NCBI GenBank assembly: GCA_034687125.1
Contig: JAQGBZ010000006.1
Coordinates: forward strand, 62,001 to 126,000
DNA from: Neelides folsomi
Lineage: Eukaryota; Arthropoda; Collembola; Neelipleona; Neelidae
Length of the DNA: 64,000 nucleotides
Reading direction: 5' to 3'
A program made the translations under genes and the position numbers. The notes under the pieces were generated by a model. That model searched no databases and was not told where the DNA came from. It worked only from the letters and a program-made list of their open reading frames with translations. This document shows, in pieces, positions 28,047 to 41,231 of the stretch; position 1 is the first letter of the stretch; every line of letters starts with the position of its first letter.

Positions 28047-30177
28047 AGACTCCTTCTAATCGGCAAATGTTCATTCAACTTCCTCTCTCAAACCGAATCG
28101 AGCTGGAGAGGAAGCAGAGGTTTCCTTCAAGTACTATTATTAATTAATTAACTTTTACTAATCAATTGTAAAGAACCACAAAATGTCATTATTTAAAATT
28201 CATCATTAGACTTGAACGTATACTAATCTTTATATTGTAGTCAAAAACACTTATTATATAAAATACGAATGCAAATCCTCATCAACGTCACGAGGAGATG
28301 AAAAAAATGAAAAAATGTACTTCTTACAACTTTTATAAATCCTAATTAATTGACTTCATAAAAAATGATGCTGCAACGTGGAATTGATCAAAGTGACCAT
28401 TTAGCTTTAAATCCATTTTTGTGGGTCTGGAGAGACAATATATGATTTCCTACTCTTTGTATAAAAACAATTCCATACATAAATGTTATTTTAATGTTAC
28501 TTACTCCTTAAGACTTAATCAATATTAAACAGTTGACAATGACGAGTTTTTGATAGTTAATGTGGGGAAAAAAGGAGTTGTTTTTGAACGACTTTTAATT
28601 AACTGAATTGATGTGTGTAGAATTTCACGTGCTGCGAGTTTAAAGTTCAAAGTTTGTCATGTAAAATGAGCAGTAGAAATTATTGGTACTTAAAAATGTA
28701 AGAAAATTGTATGGTGCTGTGCGTGGCGGAAAGTCGCTGCGGGTTATTTAAGATTCTGATTCTTTTTTACGGAAAAAAATCATTCTTGTCAGCGTCTCGT
28801 GTTCCTTCACCCTTTTTAACTTTAAAGATAATTCGTCGTTAGCCGTCATAGCCTTAAAAAGCATAGTTCGTATTGCGCACATTGTTAGTACTTAATTAAA
28901 TTAAAATACGAATCGAAAGGTTTCAAATTTAAATGTTCTATAATAGGAAATTAAATGGAACCCGCTCCAGAATTTTTCGCAAATAATAACAAGATTTTAT
29001 TTGTCTTTGGGTTTAAACGTTAAAAAATTTGTTCTTGTCAAAAATTATTTAAATGCGATTGTTATTTAAATGAGTTTGGTATTTAAATGCAAGGGTATTT
29101 AAATGCAAGTGCATTTAACTCTTATGTAGCATTTGAGCTTATTTACGTTCTTATTTAGTTTGTCAAGTTAAAACTAACTCGAATCTAAAATGAACGTTAA
29201 ATGTTTAACTTAACAATTACCATATTTTAGCTATGTCATTATTGATAATCACTTGTGACTGACTAGTATTTGGGAGTTTCAAACACAAATGAAATATTTA
29301 GTTAGTCAGTATTAAAAATTTAGAAAGAAATTAATATTCTTAACTAGTTAATATTTTAATACTTGTTCAATTTTACTATGTATTTATATAGACGTTAATA
29401 ATGAGCACTTCAAAAAGTATAAATGTATTTTCATATTTTAATTTTTTATGTAGTTAACTAACTCTTCCTATGCTTTTTAGACGACAATGTTCAATGTTAC
29501 TTGATTGACTTAAAAATACGAAATCTTGTGTTCAATTTCCTATTCGATTTAACGAATAAACAGAGGAATTAGCATTTAATTAATTACAAAAAATTTGTAA
29601 TTTAGTAAACGGTTTACCTAAATGGGAATTTCCTCTCAAGTTAACGAAAATTTTCTGATGATATTTACCAACTGAATAGTTTTAAATAATGTTTTAACTA
29701 ATAATTTTCGAATGTGTCATATTTGAATTGTACTAGTCAGTGTACTGATTTGATTTTACTACACTTGACAAATAAAGAATAATGTCTAGTCAAATAACTG
29801 ACATGCACACGCATTTTGCCAAATGTTTCTACGTGTATGATCATTTTATCGTTCAAAATCATATCAAGAAGAATTTTGAGTCTTCTTTTATGTTTTCTCT
29901 CCAACTGTTCAGTCTTTTCCCAAGTGAATATTTATATTTAATAGTAAATGTTGCAACTACAACCAATGCGATTGAATTAAATAAAATGTGAAGTCGTCTC
30001 GAATCTTCCTCATTTAATAATTTTACACAAACGCATAAACGATAACACAAATCTTCGTTTACACAATATGGCATGAAAAATACTGATTATTGTGATTTGG
30101 CTGATTTTACAGATTTAACTGATTTAACATATAATTAACAGATAATTTACAATGAAATATAAAATGACGAATTTTAC
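28047..30177. other. AT-rich gap between BTB gene and tetraspanin
   Basis: Probably 3' untranslated sequence of both convergent genes plus spacer. Positions 29051-29115 carry about four irregular copies of a unit built on ATTTAAATGC. No coding exon was recognised. Confidence 0.45.
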
Positions 30178-31659
30178 TTAATTATCCTTTTCGTATTTTT
30201 CGTATTCTTCGTTTTCTTCTTTGAGCAGCTTTTCTGCAACTTCTTCATCTGGCTCTTCATATCTTACACATTTGACTTTCATATTAGCGAGAGAAATGGC
30301 AATGACAATCCCCAGCATATGAAGAAACGAAAGCCCAATGACACATCCCATCAAAGCAATCAATTGGGCATTGATCATGTCAATCACAACTGTGAAACAA
30401 CCCTAAATTGAAAAAATTTTTAAATTAAAAATTGATGATTAAGTGAGTTAAAATACCGTTTTGTAAATCAGTTGAAGATTTTTCGTGTCACATGTCATAT
30501 CTTGCTTACAGCAAGATCCTGGGACTTTCCCATACGAAACCTTATAGAAATCCTCGTAGCTATCCACGCCACAACAATGCATCTGTTCAGTTAAAGTTAA
30601 TATTTTTATTAAATTAAAAATATGTAATAAGTTTATAACAGGATTCCTGTTCATAATGTATAGTATACTTACTGTTGATTGGAGTTTATCGAAAGATGAA
30701 GTTCTGTCATAGTCAATGTTGTAATTAACGAGAGTGTCATTCAACCCTTGATGAAATTGCTCTTTCAGTGGTTCCCTTTGAAATATTTTAAAAAACTTAA
30801 TTTATGCAGTACATGATTGTTTATTCTATAGTTGTAGTAGACATTTAGACATATTCTGTTGTATAGTTATTTGTTTAATTTAGGATCATTATTATTGCTA
30901 ATGAAATAATTATCCTTACTTCCTTACCTATAGGCATAGGCTAAAATGCAGACGCCAAGTTGAATTGCAAAACTAATTGCAATGAATATCGCGTACTGTG
31001 AATCAAAAGGTGGAGATCATTGAAAAATTAAATTAAGGGTGTGCGGAAAATGTAATGAAGAAATTAAGAATTAGAATTAATCAAATGCATGAACTCACGA
31101 TGTAAAGAAGTCCAGGTTGGTTTTTAATTGTGCAGTAGCAAGCAACAATAGCCACAACAGATATAACAAATCCTTTACATAAACAAGTCTTTTAATTAAG
31201 TAGGTAATCACCTTTGTATGTTTAGTACAAAGGGATATGTTTAAGTACATGATTCGGATCATTAAACTTAGAATAATTGTTTTAATCTTTTAATGAATAA
31301 AAAATGCCTGTTCCGATAAAAATGAGCGGAGCTGCAATTGAAACATCTTCAGACAAATCAAAATATTGTTTCAATTGGAAATGAACGATTATCCCAGTAG
31401 CGAATATGAAAACTCCCGATGTCTAAAAAAATTAATAAACGATCGTATTTTACTTAATCAATGATGAATTTAGAAGAGTTTAGTATTGATAAGTATTTAG
31501 GATTTGATTGTATTAGTTTATTGAGTTACATTTAAATTTAATTACCACAATGTTGAAAAAATATAAGATGAAAATAAAATTCACCCATAGATAGACATTG
31601 AAGAACATCAGAAACGATTTACATGTAAAAGCAGCAACCTTTTGACATCTCTGTCCCAT
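30178..31659 (-). CDS. tetraspanin
   Basis: Four-pass membrane organiser. Seven exons: 31659-31585, 31422-31308, 31172-31099, 30995-30928, 30775-30673, 30582-30457, 30402-30178; 261 residues, phases close. TM1 includes MFFNVYLWTSGVFIFATGI, TM2 FVISVVAIVACYC, TM3 YAIFIAISFAIQLGVCIL and TM4 LIALMGCVIGLSF. The large extracellular loop has the diagnostic CCG (148-150) plus Cys169, Cys170, Cys176 and Cys189, the six-cysteine pattern. The cytoplasmic tail is acidic and ends YEKYEKDN. Exon 1 was ended at TGG|GTGAAT rather than at a later GT because that restores a normal-length TM1. Intron 2 begins with GC, not GT. I cannot assign a specific subfamily. Confidence 0.9.
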
Positions 31660-33574
31660 TTTGGAGACAAGTTTTCCCTATGTTTAACACGAACCTTCAC
31701 GTTCATGAAACAAAACTGATAGAGGATCGGGATAATAAAAACTGGTGTGAATATTTAATTAATGCATTGGCACGTAATTGGTGTGATTAATTCAGCGAGT
31801 GGCGAGATGAATTAAGGGATCTATACATACTTAAGTATTTCCAGATACCCAGAATCCTCAAATGTTCTCGTTGGATATTCTCCAATCTCTCTGTGTAAAC
31901 TGTAATTACATTACTATACTTGTCAACACCTTCAGTGTTAATAATTGACAATACTTTATAAACAAATATTTCATCCCATATTTCTCTATAAGTAATATTG
32001 TATGCATTTAATACTTTTTATAGTTTATCATTACATATTTATAGGAAAATGAAACTTATAATTAGCTGTATAATTAAGACGAAAGTATTCTCCACAATGT
32101 TAAAAAGTATTTTTATAGCATTGCGATTACGTGTCTTCATATAAGGACAATTTGTGACAATTGTGCAAATATTTGAACATTTTGTCGTAGTCTATTTAAT
32201 TAGAAGTAATAAATCATTAACCATCATTAGAACGCTTTAAAATTGATATTTATTTATTCAAATACCAATGCCAAAATTAGTAAATTTTCCATTTTACAAA
32301 TATGTTTAAAGAATGTAGTAAATTAACCCACTGCAAACTTTTATGAAATGTTTTTCTCCAATATATAGGTTTTGCAATATTAAGATCGTTCGCAATAAAA
32401 AGACTAAAAAAAGCTTTCAACTTATTTATTTTGAATTACATGTGACTTTAAACACAACACGTAGACATCGAATACGGCAATGTAAAACATGATTTAAACG
32501 CAAATATTGCACTAAACATTTAATAGGTAAAATTATTTATTTTTATGTATTAACGATATTTGTGAAGCTTATGATTAATACATGTTGATAAATAGTGAAT
32601 TAAAATCTAGTAGTATAGTTTAATGGACTTGTAAGGAAAACTTAAACAATATGAATAATTAGCTAACATATTTTTTATGCGAAGTGGAGTTTCATTCTGA
32701 ATATCACTGAACTTGACATTCTTTTTTGGCTACATGCAGTTGGATGTTATAAATAATTATTTTAATTATTAAAAGATTTACATCTTAACGAATACATAGC
32801 TTTGTATGGTACTTTAGATTAACTTTAGATTATAAATTATCTCAAGACACAAATTGAACGAACACACTTATGAAATAAACTTTCGTTGATATACTTATGT
32901 AATGTAATAATTGAATAAATAGCAAAATCACATGAGATTATTACATAAAATCACAGTAATTTTTATTCTGTCTATAATTTCCTTTAAACACTCGATCGAA
33001 CGAATAAGAATGAATTATATAGTTATCTTACTCCTTGTAAAAAACAAATACTTCGAGTCATTCACTATATGCCTATTTAATAATATTATTAAATATACTG
33101 ATATTTTATAAAGATAGATACTTTACTCTAAGTGCCTTTACCCTTAATTTCAATTAGCATTCCGAAGAAAAGCAATTAGGCTCAAGAATTGCTCTCCTAT
33201 TTTAATTTTTTGTATTCTGCGCTTATTTAGTTAATATACGACTATCAGACTCATAATAGAAATATTTCTATTTTCAGATACGCGTACTGCACACAGTACG
33301 CGTACACATTCGCCAAGTTCGTTCTAAAATTACATAATTCAATATGTATCGTATTTTAAATTAAAAACACATTCTCGTAACTTAAAGCGATCAAGAGAAA
33401 AGTTTAACAAGATTGAACTGGTGATGTATTCACAGATAGAGTTGACCTCCGAAAGGTATTCTATATGTAATGTATTTAAATATTTTAAATGTAAAGTTGA
33501 AGAGGTTTAACCTTTAAAGTGGAAGGAAGCAATAAATGAGAAATGGAGAAAGTGATCCAAGAAGTAAAAATGTT
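31660..33574. other. AT-rich gap, nothing recognised
   Basis: Holds the tetraspanin promoter side and the 3' flank of the RNF13-like gene. A short palindrome ACGCGTACTGCACACAGTACGCGT lies near 33280-33305. No exon was seen. Confidence 0.4.
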
Positions 33575-35690
33575 TTAAATGACTGTTCGATCCGTTAGGT
33601 TGTTTATTTCTCTCGTCTGTGATCCTTCATTTTCGACTACACAAACAGCAGATGATGAAGTTTCTTCTTCTGTAAATCCATTGTTGACTTCGCCTTGAGT
33701 GTTGAGATACGAAGAGTCAGTTTCCCCACTCGAAGAACTTTCGACACTCGCCACGCTTTCAACGTCGGGATTTCGAGTTTCATAAACTTCAGCAGAGACG
33801 TTGTGAGTTCCGGATTCTGAACTCACTTCACTTCCAGTGGTCGAGGAAGCGTCTGACGCCTCTGGAGCACCGCGATTCCTCAAAAACAAACGCCGATGTG
33901 CTCGACGAAACGGATTCTCCTGAAAAACCAATCCAATTAATTTTTACTTTTTAAATAATTTACACTTATTATAAATTAATAGATATGATATTTCCAGATA
34001 AATATCCCCATTTATCTGGAAATATCATATAGACATATTAATTTTATAATAATTGTAAATGAAGCAGGAGTATTTTAATTTTTAATTTTAAATTGGTGAA
34101 TTTAGATTATTACTCGTGGTTGCTGAAGAGGAGTAATAGTTGACTGTGAAGGATTATTTGGATTTCCAGAAGGACCCCCGAGAAGCGGAGCCGTCTCATC
34201 GTCGTCAGAAGTATCCGACTCGGAAAAGTGTTCGTCTGGAAGAACGACCTTCCTTTTACATATTGGACAAACTCGTCGCCCTTTCGTTAGCCATGGGTCA
34301 ATACAACTGACATGGAAGCCTATAATAAATAAATTATATTAATTAACATTCTTAATCTTGTTAGTATTTAATATTGACCATAAATAGGAAATTTATAAAA
34401 GACTAGCCGTGTGAGCAAGGCAGGATTCGAACTTTCTCATTTTCTACAAAATCCTCAAGGCAAACGGCACAGGTTTCCCAAGGATCTCCTTTCGTCCACT
34501 TTTGAACTGGAAGCTTTTTGAGCGAAGAAGAAGGCAATTTACGACGTCGTGAACGTCGACGTTCACTCACCCACCTAGTCACTTGTTGCCACAACTAGGA
34601 AATATTCAAATCATCTTAATTAATCATTTAATCTCAATTAATCATTTCATCGTAATTTTAAATGCAATTGTGCATTATGTGCATTATTCAGTTTATTATT
34701 CAACATGGGAATGAGATAGATGCATATCCGTATTTTAATGTCTCTTTAACATACCATGAAAAATAGCATGACGATGAAGCAAACTCCTACAATTATGGCG
34801 AACGGAAGAAGATAGCCGTTGATGGTGAAATCATCCTGTATCTTAATGGCATATCTGCGGGAAAGGATTATTTGATAATAATTCCCAATGAGTCATGAAT
34901 TATGAATTAGGGAGGTTTTTGTCTTGAAGATAAATATCTTACGAACTTACGATTTATAATCGCTGAAGTTATTTTTGAGTACTAAACCGTCATACTCAGA
35001 AATGAAGCAAGCATAGATAGTAAGTTTTTCGGGGTCTTGTACGCCCATCTAATGTAAACAAAATTATACATTAGAATGACTCACAATTCATGCATTATTC
35101 ATTCTATTATCCTTATAATTTTATTATCATCATTCATTTTTTTAAATTATTGACAGAAATTGAATTATCGAGCGAAATTGAATTAAATAATTTTGATGTC
35201 TCACCCCCTCCGTCGCATTGTTTCCAATATTATGAACTATGATGGCTTCATAGCCAGAATTTTGTGCATTTTCGATCTTTGTTTGAAAATCGCATCCTCC
35301 TCTTTGAGCTAAGAGAATCCAATTCATATTGAATTCTGGGGTATCCGGAGGAGGAATCACCAAATCACAAGCATTTGCAGGATTCGCGTAGACCAACAAG
35401 CCCTATAAAATCAATCAATTAAATTAAATCATTATAATGATTGCGATAATTAATAATCAACAAATAGGAATACTAATGTAATAAATGTAATAATTTTGTA
35501 TGAATTATAATATTATAAAGGATAATTAGCTTACGTTAAGTTCATAAAATGGGACTCTGTCCGAGACGTATCTGGCAGGTTGGTCAAAGAATTCGAACAC
35601 CGTTGAATTTTCTTCACGAGAAATGACAGAGATGGTTCCTAAAACGGAACCCATCCCGTAAATTAAGCACAAAATCACTAAACTCCACAT
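33575..35690 (-). CDS. RNF13: RNF13-like PA-TM-RING E3 ubiquitin ligase
   Basis: Endosomal/lysosomal membrane ubiquitin ligase of the RNF13/RNF167 group. Seven exons: 35690-35535, 35402-35205, 35048-34951, 34854-34755, 34594-34408, 34319-34114, 33919-33575; 429 residues, phases close. A signal peptide (1 to about 17) is followed by the lumenal protease-associated domain (about 35-155, with NACDLVIPPP, RGGCDFQTKIENA, EAIIVHNIGN), then a transmembrane helix at 165-184 and a basic stretch. The RING-H2 finger has Cys226, Cys229, Cys244, His246, His249, Cys252, Cys264 and Cys267, with the IDPWL motif. The tail is Ser- and acid-rich, longer than in human RNF13 (381 residues). The intron splitting the RING starts with GC. 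The last intron holds a perfect hairpin. Confidence 0.92.
33983..34030. repeat. perfect 21-bp inverted repeat in an intron
   Basis: Arms 33983-34003 and 34010-34030 are perfect reverse complements around a 6-nt loop (ATCCCC). The pairing continues imperfectly outward to about 33962 and 34055 (TTATTATAAATTAATA against TATTAATTTTATAATAA). It lies within the last intron of the RNF13-like gene. Confidence 0.9.
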
Positions 35691-37275
35691 TTTGTTAAAT
35701 GTAATTTAGCTCAGCTGTTCATTGTATATTCACAATTAAACAATAAAACTCTTCACAATTAAATTTAATTGTTGTTCATTTTTATAATAAAGACGAAACT
35801 TCAACTATTCCAATATTTCATAAACTCTCAAAATAAAGAGCAATGTTAAATAAATTATACTGAATTGGTGTGTATTTCAATAATGCCCTTCAGCTCCCAT
35901 AATAAAGTTAAAGGAATAACATGTTAATTAAAGTAATTAATTTCCAAACAATGAAAAATTAACTATTAATTAATGACGCTAATTAAGAAAGCTGTTGTGA
36001 AAATAATACCACTGAGCCTCATTAAGGAAAATCAAATTAACTTTTAAAAAGTCATCTTACAATGACAATGAGACAAACAACAATTTCAATAAATTCTTCC
36101 GAGATAAATTTCAAGTCAATTGAATCATACTGATTTTCATGAATTCAAACAATTGCGAACTTCACATTGAAAAACCCACTAAATTGGGGTCCAAATAAAC
36201 CATAATCTCCCTAAAACCCAAGTTGGTTAATTTTGCTCAAAAAATTGTTTTGCGTCGGAGATTTAACATGGCGCTGAGGTGTGTTGACGAGGCCGTGCCA
36301 TTGCTTCACAGTTGAAATTCAATTCGCAGTTAGCACTTTAGTTGCGGAAGTGAGTCCGGATCAAACTTGAGGGTTGTAAACATTAGTAAATATGAATTAA
36401 AAAAATAAATCTAATAAATATTAGGTAAAATGGCGCATATGAGACAGAGTCTGAACATTCCGCGCCTATCCTTTCTATTATTATTTGGGTCAGATCCCCA
36501 TATAGTCTTCCGCCGAACTACAATCTCAGGGCCAACAAACTCCCACATATTAAATACATGTTTAAAACTTACATGTAAAACTCATATATATCATAGCCAT
36601 TTTATTTATCTAAACTCCAGCAATACAGATTTTACATATCACTCCACATTACTCCATAAGAAAACTTATCTTCCACTTCATACATTGACCGATTAGCAAA
36701 GTCAATTGATCTGATACGTCTCATTTTGACACTTATTACATCTCATTAATTAAGAACATTCAAAGATAATAATATACGACATAATAATTGAAAATTGAAA
36801 TGTTATGTATGATAAAAGTATGTAAAAGATTGTGCATCCGACTATATGATTGCATAATATGAACAGTAATCATTTATGTATTTAAGATTTAAGATATTGT
36901 TTTCTTTCATAAACACGGAACAATTTATTTATGATTGAATCATGATATAATCGTTTATTGTCAACTTCTGGAGTTTTCCATTTAATGTTAAAGATCGTTA
37001 TTAAAATTATCTAATGGATTAAGTTGTGGTGATAAAAGTACAAGGAAAATAATGTATAAACATAAAATATATTTTTATATTTTTATTATGTATAAGATAA
37101 AAACATTTATGACTTGTAAACAATTTATTATGTAAATGTAAATTGAAACAGTTAAGCCAAAATAAGGGTGTATTGAAAATAAGTTTAATATTCGTGGACG
37201 ATAAAAATGAAATAAAAACCAAATATCAAATTTCTAACCAACTAGCATTAACATTAAGTATAAGTTGCATTGTGC
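35691..37275. other. AT-rich gap, nothing recognised
   Basis: Upstream region of the RNF13-like gene and 3' flank of the F-box gene. The open frame at 36430-36696 on the plus strand has no family resemblance. A moderately GC-rich patch at 36270-36370 could be promoter sequence. Confidence 0.4.
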
Positions 37276-40274
37276 TTAAGATTTTAAGGGAAAGCTCTCA
37301 AGCCAAATGTCACATACTTGAGACTCATTTGCCACCAATTGTCGATAATGAATAAGTGGACAGACCTTGCGAATCTCGGGAGGATTAATCTCATTCCCAA
37401 TAAAAATGTTAAATGGTGGACGGATTGGCAGGAATTTTTTCTCAATGGATATGCGAATCTCTTTAGAATCACTAATCGTTGTGGAGCCAATGACTAGATA
37501 AACAACAACAAGGCGCTTAGCAGTTTCAATTAACTTTTTCAACGGGGCTTTTTGAAGTGGCTGATCATTTGAGGGAGAGAAGATGAGAATTCTCTCAAGG
37601 TCCTTACAAGTTGAGAGCGATTCAAATAATGGAACAGAAGATCCAATGTAATTTTGCTCAAGCCTGAAAATTCAACAATCATTGTTAACAATAAATCAAC
37701 AATTATGTAGCAAAGACTTACATTTAGAAAAAATGTATTGAGAGATAATTTTCACCTGAAGGTTTTTAATTTTGGCCAACTTTTGATGGCGACGCAAAGT
37801 TCTTTCATGTAAACACATTTTCCTCTTGGACCCAACTCCCTTAATCGAAGAGACTCAAGGTTGCAACAGTCCGCTAACTATAATGTATTAAATAAAAATA
37901 GGTTTTCATTATTAATAAAAATTGGCCCAATATAAGAGTACTTAATTTACACGGGTGTGAGTTTAGTATTAAATACCTCAATGAAAAACTTTCCGTCTAG
38001 AATTGGAACTCTATCAAGAGTCAATTTCACAAGGTTTTTCCATCTCTTGATATTTCCAAGAGATGAAGTTATCATTCGTCCAACTCGCGTTTCTCTGTAA
38101 ATAATTGGCATTAGACTTGATACAAATAAGCATAGCATGAAAGAGTTTGTACACATTCGTGTAATTAATTTATGATTTAACTCACTCATCAGTAAATCCG
38201 AGCTCGAATTCAGTCACATGGGATGAATAGTAAGTAGCCAAATCTAATCCAGAGACTCCCAATTCTTTTTCAGTTGTAATTGGTGAAATTCTCTTTGGCT
38301 TAAAACTGTAAGTAAGTTCGACCTCAACAGTTTCAGGAACATTTGAACTTGTTGGAACTTCTTTTGTGAGAGCAATTTGATAATCCGAAACAATATCGTG
38401 GTCTTTGATTTCTGAAATAGGAAAAAAGTTTTAAAAAGCTCAATTTTATAATAATAGTATTTTATAATAATTATATTATAATTATTCTGTATTTAGTTAA
38501 ATATTATAATTTATCGATTTCTAAAAGACCTCACCAAATAAAGCAAAGACGGGTAACGAAAGTTTGCGAAGATGTTTCAGTGAAGTGATAGCCAAACAAA
38601 TTTCAGGATATTTCAATGATTCGCATATGCAATCACTCACATTCAGCTCCTCTAACATTGGATGAGCTTGGAAAAAGCTGAACCAGTCCTTTAAATAAGC
38701 AGATTTGGAAATATTCATTAAAGTTCCAAAACTTCAATTTAGTTTTATCTAAATGCAAATTAAGATTCTTACAAGTTTATAATTATACGCTTTCATCATG
38801 AGAGATTTTAATTGAGTCGCTTGGAAAAACATGCCGTTTAAAGGAACGACCCTTGAAATTCCTTTCGTAATCCTCAAGTGCTTCAACTGAAAATTAATAT
38901 TTTAATTTTTGAACATTTCGACTGAAATATTATTTATAATCTAGTAGACGATACATATTTTATATAGATATATTATTTATATTGTTAACCTTTTCAAACT
39001 TATTGTTTTTAACGAATTTGATAGCTTGGTCAGTTATCGGGAAAGTAAAATACTCAAGCGAATCCATTTTGGATAAACTTTTCGATTTTTCACTTGAAGC
39101 ATTATTACTTGAAGTTGGCACATCACGATCACTTTCTACCGATATTTCTCGAATCACTATAATATATTTGATGCTACATATTAGAGATTTAAAGTAATGT
39201 GTAAATATCAGTGTTAAATATACCAATAATATGATTAATATACCGAATTAGCAAAATATGTAATATAAATATTCTCATTTTGGATAATTCACCTGAATCG
39301 AGTGGAAGCTGTGGATGGTCAATCCAAAATTTTGTTAATAATCCACCATTCCTGTTCTTCTTCAAGCTCTGACACAAAAATTTGACTGGTGCAGGACAAA
39401 AGAATTGTGGAGTTTCTTTAATGTTGATGACAAAAGATTTTAAATTAGGAAAATCAACATCTTGATACATATGATCTTTAGGGGAAAAGGTCGAGACAGT
39501 TGAAGAATCTTGATCGAGTGTTTGTGTAGAAGATAAAATATAAAGTTCCTCTAATCCACTACAAAGTGAAATGAGAGAGTTTAAAACAGAATATGATGCG
39601 ATTCTGGAAGGAGGCCAAGGAGTAATTGGAATTTGCACAAGTAGAAATTTCAACTTCAGCAAAGTTTCTCTCATTTCAAAAATTTCATTGTAAGCTTCTT
39701 TTTCCTTTATGCAGACTGGAACGAATTTTTCTAATAAATGATCAGAAGTCCATGACAAGTCTTCGAGTTCTCTTGATTGCATTATTTGCGTTAGGTGAAG
39801 CCAACTCAACTTCGTCCCGGCGGCGTAGAGTGACTATATAAAATAATTATAATATATTATTATAAGTAAATAAAATTTCAATTTAATGAATGAATGATAA
39901 ATTACATTGTGTCTTTATCATTAACAGACCTTTAAGTTTTTCAGTTTGAGCACAATGTTACGGATTGTCCCGGATGGAATCCAATAAAGATCATGGATCT
40001 GCAGTTTCGTAATTAAATTAGCTCTATTGAATTCTGCGAGAAATACGATTAGCCGACTCCGTTCAATAATGGCATTCCATGGGAAGCTCATGTCCTGACA
40101 TAAGCTTCGATCTTGTAATAAATTATTAAACTTATGGCAAGTCCGGGACAAGCTAATTATACTCTCTTTTGAGTTTATAAAGTATATAATTTTTAATAGG
40201 AGTTCGTCGCTCAATGATAGCAAACCCATTCCGCTATGTCCTTTAAAATAACTCATAATTCGGTTCTTCAACAT
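37276..40274 (-). CDS. F-box and leucine-rich-repeat-like protein
   Basis: Probable substrate adaptor of an SCF ubiquitin ligase. Nine exons: 40274-39930, 39833-39293, 39156-38990, 38886-38773, 38688-38535, 38411-38186, 38094-37977, 37877-37756, 37663-37276; 724 residues, phases close. An F-box-like segment is near the N-terminus (about 17-62: LLSLSDELLLKIIYFI, then SLSRTCHKFNNLL). Irregular leucine-rich repeats follow, for example LKNLK, LEELYILSS, LEELNVSDC, LKHLRKLSLPV and LESLRLREL. The repeats are degenerate and I cannot match a particular FBXL family. It could be a lineage-expanded F-box gene. It is head to head (403 bp) with the small gene at 40678. Confidence 0.8.
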
Positions 40275-40677
40275 GAGTGTTTTTAAGATTGTCTCTGCTA
40301 ACTAGCTTGACTAACTTGACTAACTTGAGTGTTGACTCCGTCACTCCCAAACTCTAATAAACATCTTTAACTGGGATGCGAACAAAAGAATGGGAGACAG
40401 AGAAAGAAAAAAGAAATGTTTAAACCAAGAGCATGGTTTAGCATTGGTTAGCCGAAATGAATCGTGAAAGAACGTTTTCTCCGATATTACAATTGCTTAA
40501 AACTTTAACTATTCAATTTAACTTTAATGCACTATGAGGTATGGACTAATATTAATTTATTAAAATTGAAAAAATTGAATATTTTTGTCTTGAAAACAAA
40601 ATTGAGAAAACATGCGTTGTTGAATGGGATTTGAAAAGTGATAAATCAAATTAAAGTCAAAATTGTAAAGTGATAAA
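40275..40677. other. divergent promoter gap between the F-box gene and the 40678 gene
   Basis: The two start codons point away from this 403-bp AT-rich stretch. A short tandem TAGCTTGACTAACTTGACTAACTTGA lies at about 40302-40328, three TAACTTGA-like units just upstream of the F-box start. Confidence 0.4.
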
Positions 40678-41231
40678 ATGGAAGACATTTCGGGATTCTT
40701 CTGGGGCCTTGTTTTCCTCGTGTATTCTTCTTGCTTCGTCTGCATCTACTACCTCACGTCAAATCCAATCATCCAACCTTCGGATCCATCCTCAGAAGTC
40801 ATCCCAATGAATGTGAGTGTGAGCCGGAAGAGAGGAAGGCGTTTGGCCAAAAATGAAGCAATGATCATCAGAAAAGATGGGCTCAAAATTGCCAAGGATT
40901 CCCCATTCCCCAAAGTGGATGTTGACAGCAAGAGGATTCTGAAGGCGATCAGAAGAGCACAAGCGGAGATGGAAGGTGAAATGAATCACGAGTCGGGATC
41001 AGAGAAGGAAAATCAAGATTTGATTGATTGGGAAATTGACGAGAATGATGACTATGGTTAGCTTAAATTCTTACCAAATTAATATTTAAATATTTAATTA
41101 TTTTATTTACATAAAATTTATTTTTATAGTTGTGCTAAAAATGTGCATTTGTTTATTTAGTTGTGGTGCCAAAAGGTTTGATGGACGAGAAAGTTCCCCG
41201 CTCAGTTTTCGAGCTCGTTGGAAAAGAATAA
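40678..41231 (+). CDS. small membrane-anchored acidic/basic protein, family unknown
   Basis: Two exons, 40678-41056 and 41161-41231; 149 residues, phases close. The N-terminal hydrophobic helix (about 7-27, FFWGLVFLVYSSCFVCIYYL) would act as a signal-anchor. A basic patch RKRGRRLAKNE follows, then a charged helical region (KRILKAIRRAQAEMEGEM) and an acidic stretch before VPKGLMDEKVPRSVFELVGK. I do not recognise the family. A second acceptor at 41130 (TTTTTATAG) would keep the frame open differently and change the C-terminus. The splice choice at 41161 is favoured because it gives a stop soon after a plausible ending. Confidence 0.6.

Noticed and set aside
31546-31584. Longer first exon of the tetraspanin ending at GTG|GTAATT
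   Set aside because: In frame, but it adds 13 residues to the first membrane helix. Ending at TGG|GTGAAT gives a normal-length helix and the usual family pattern.
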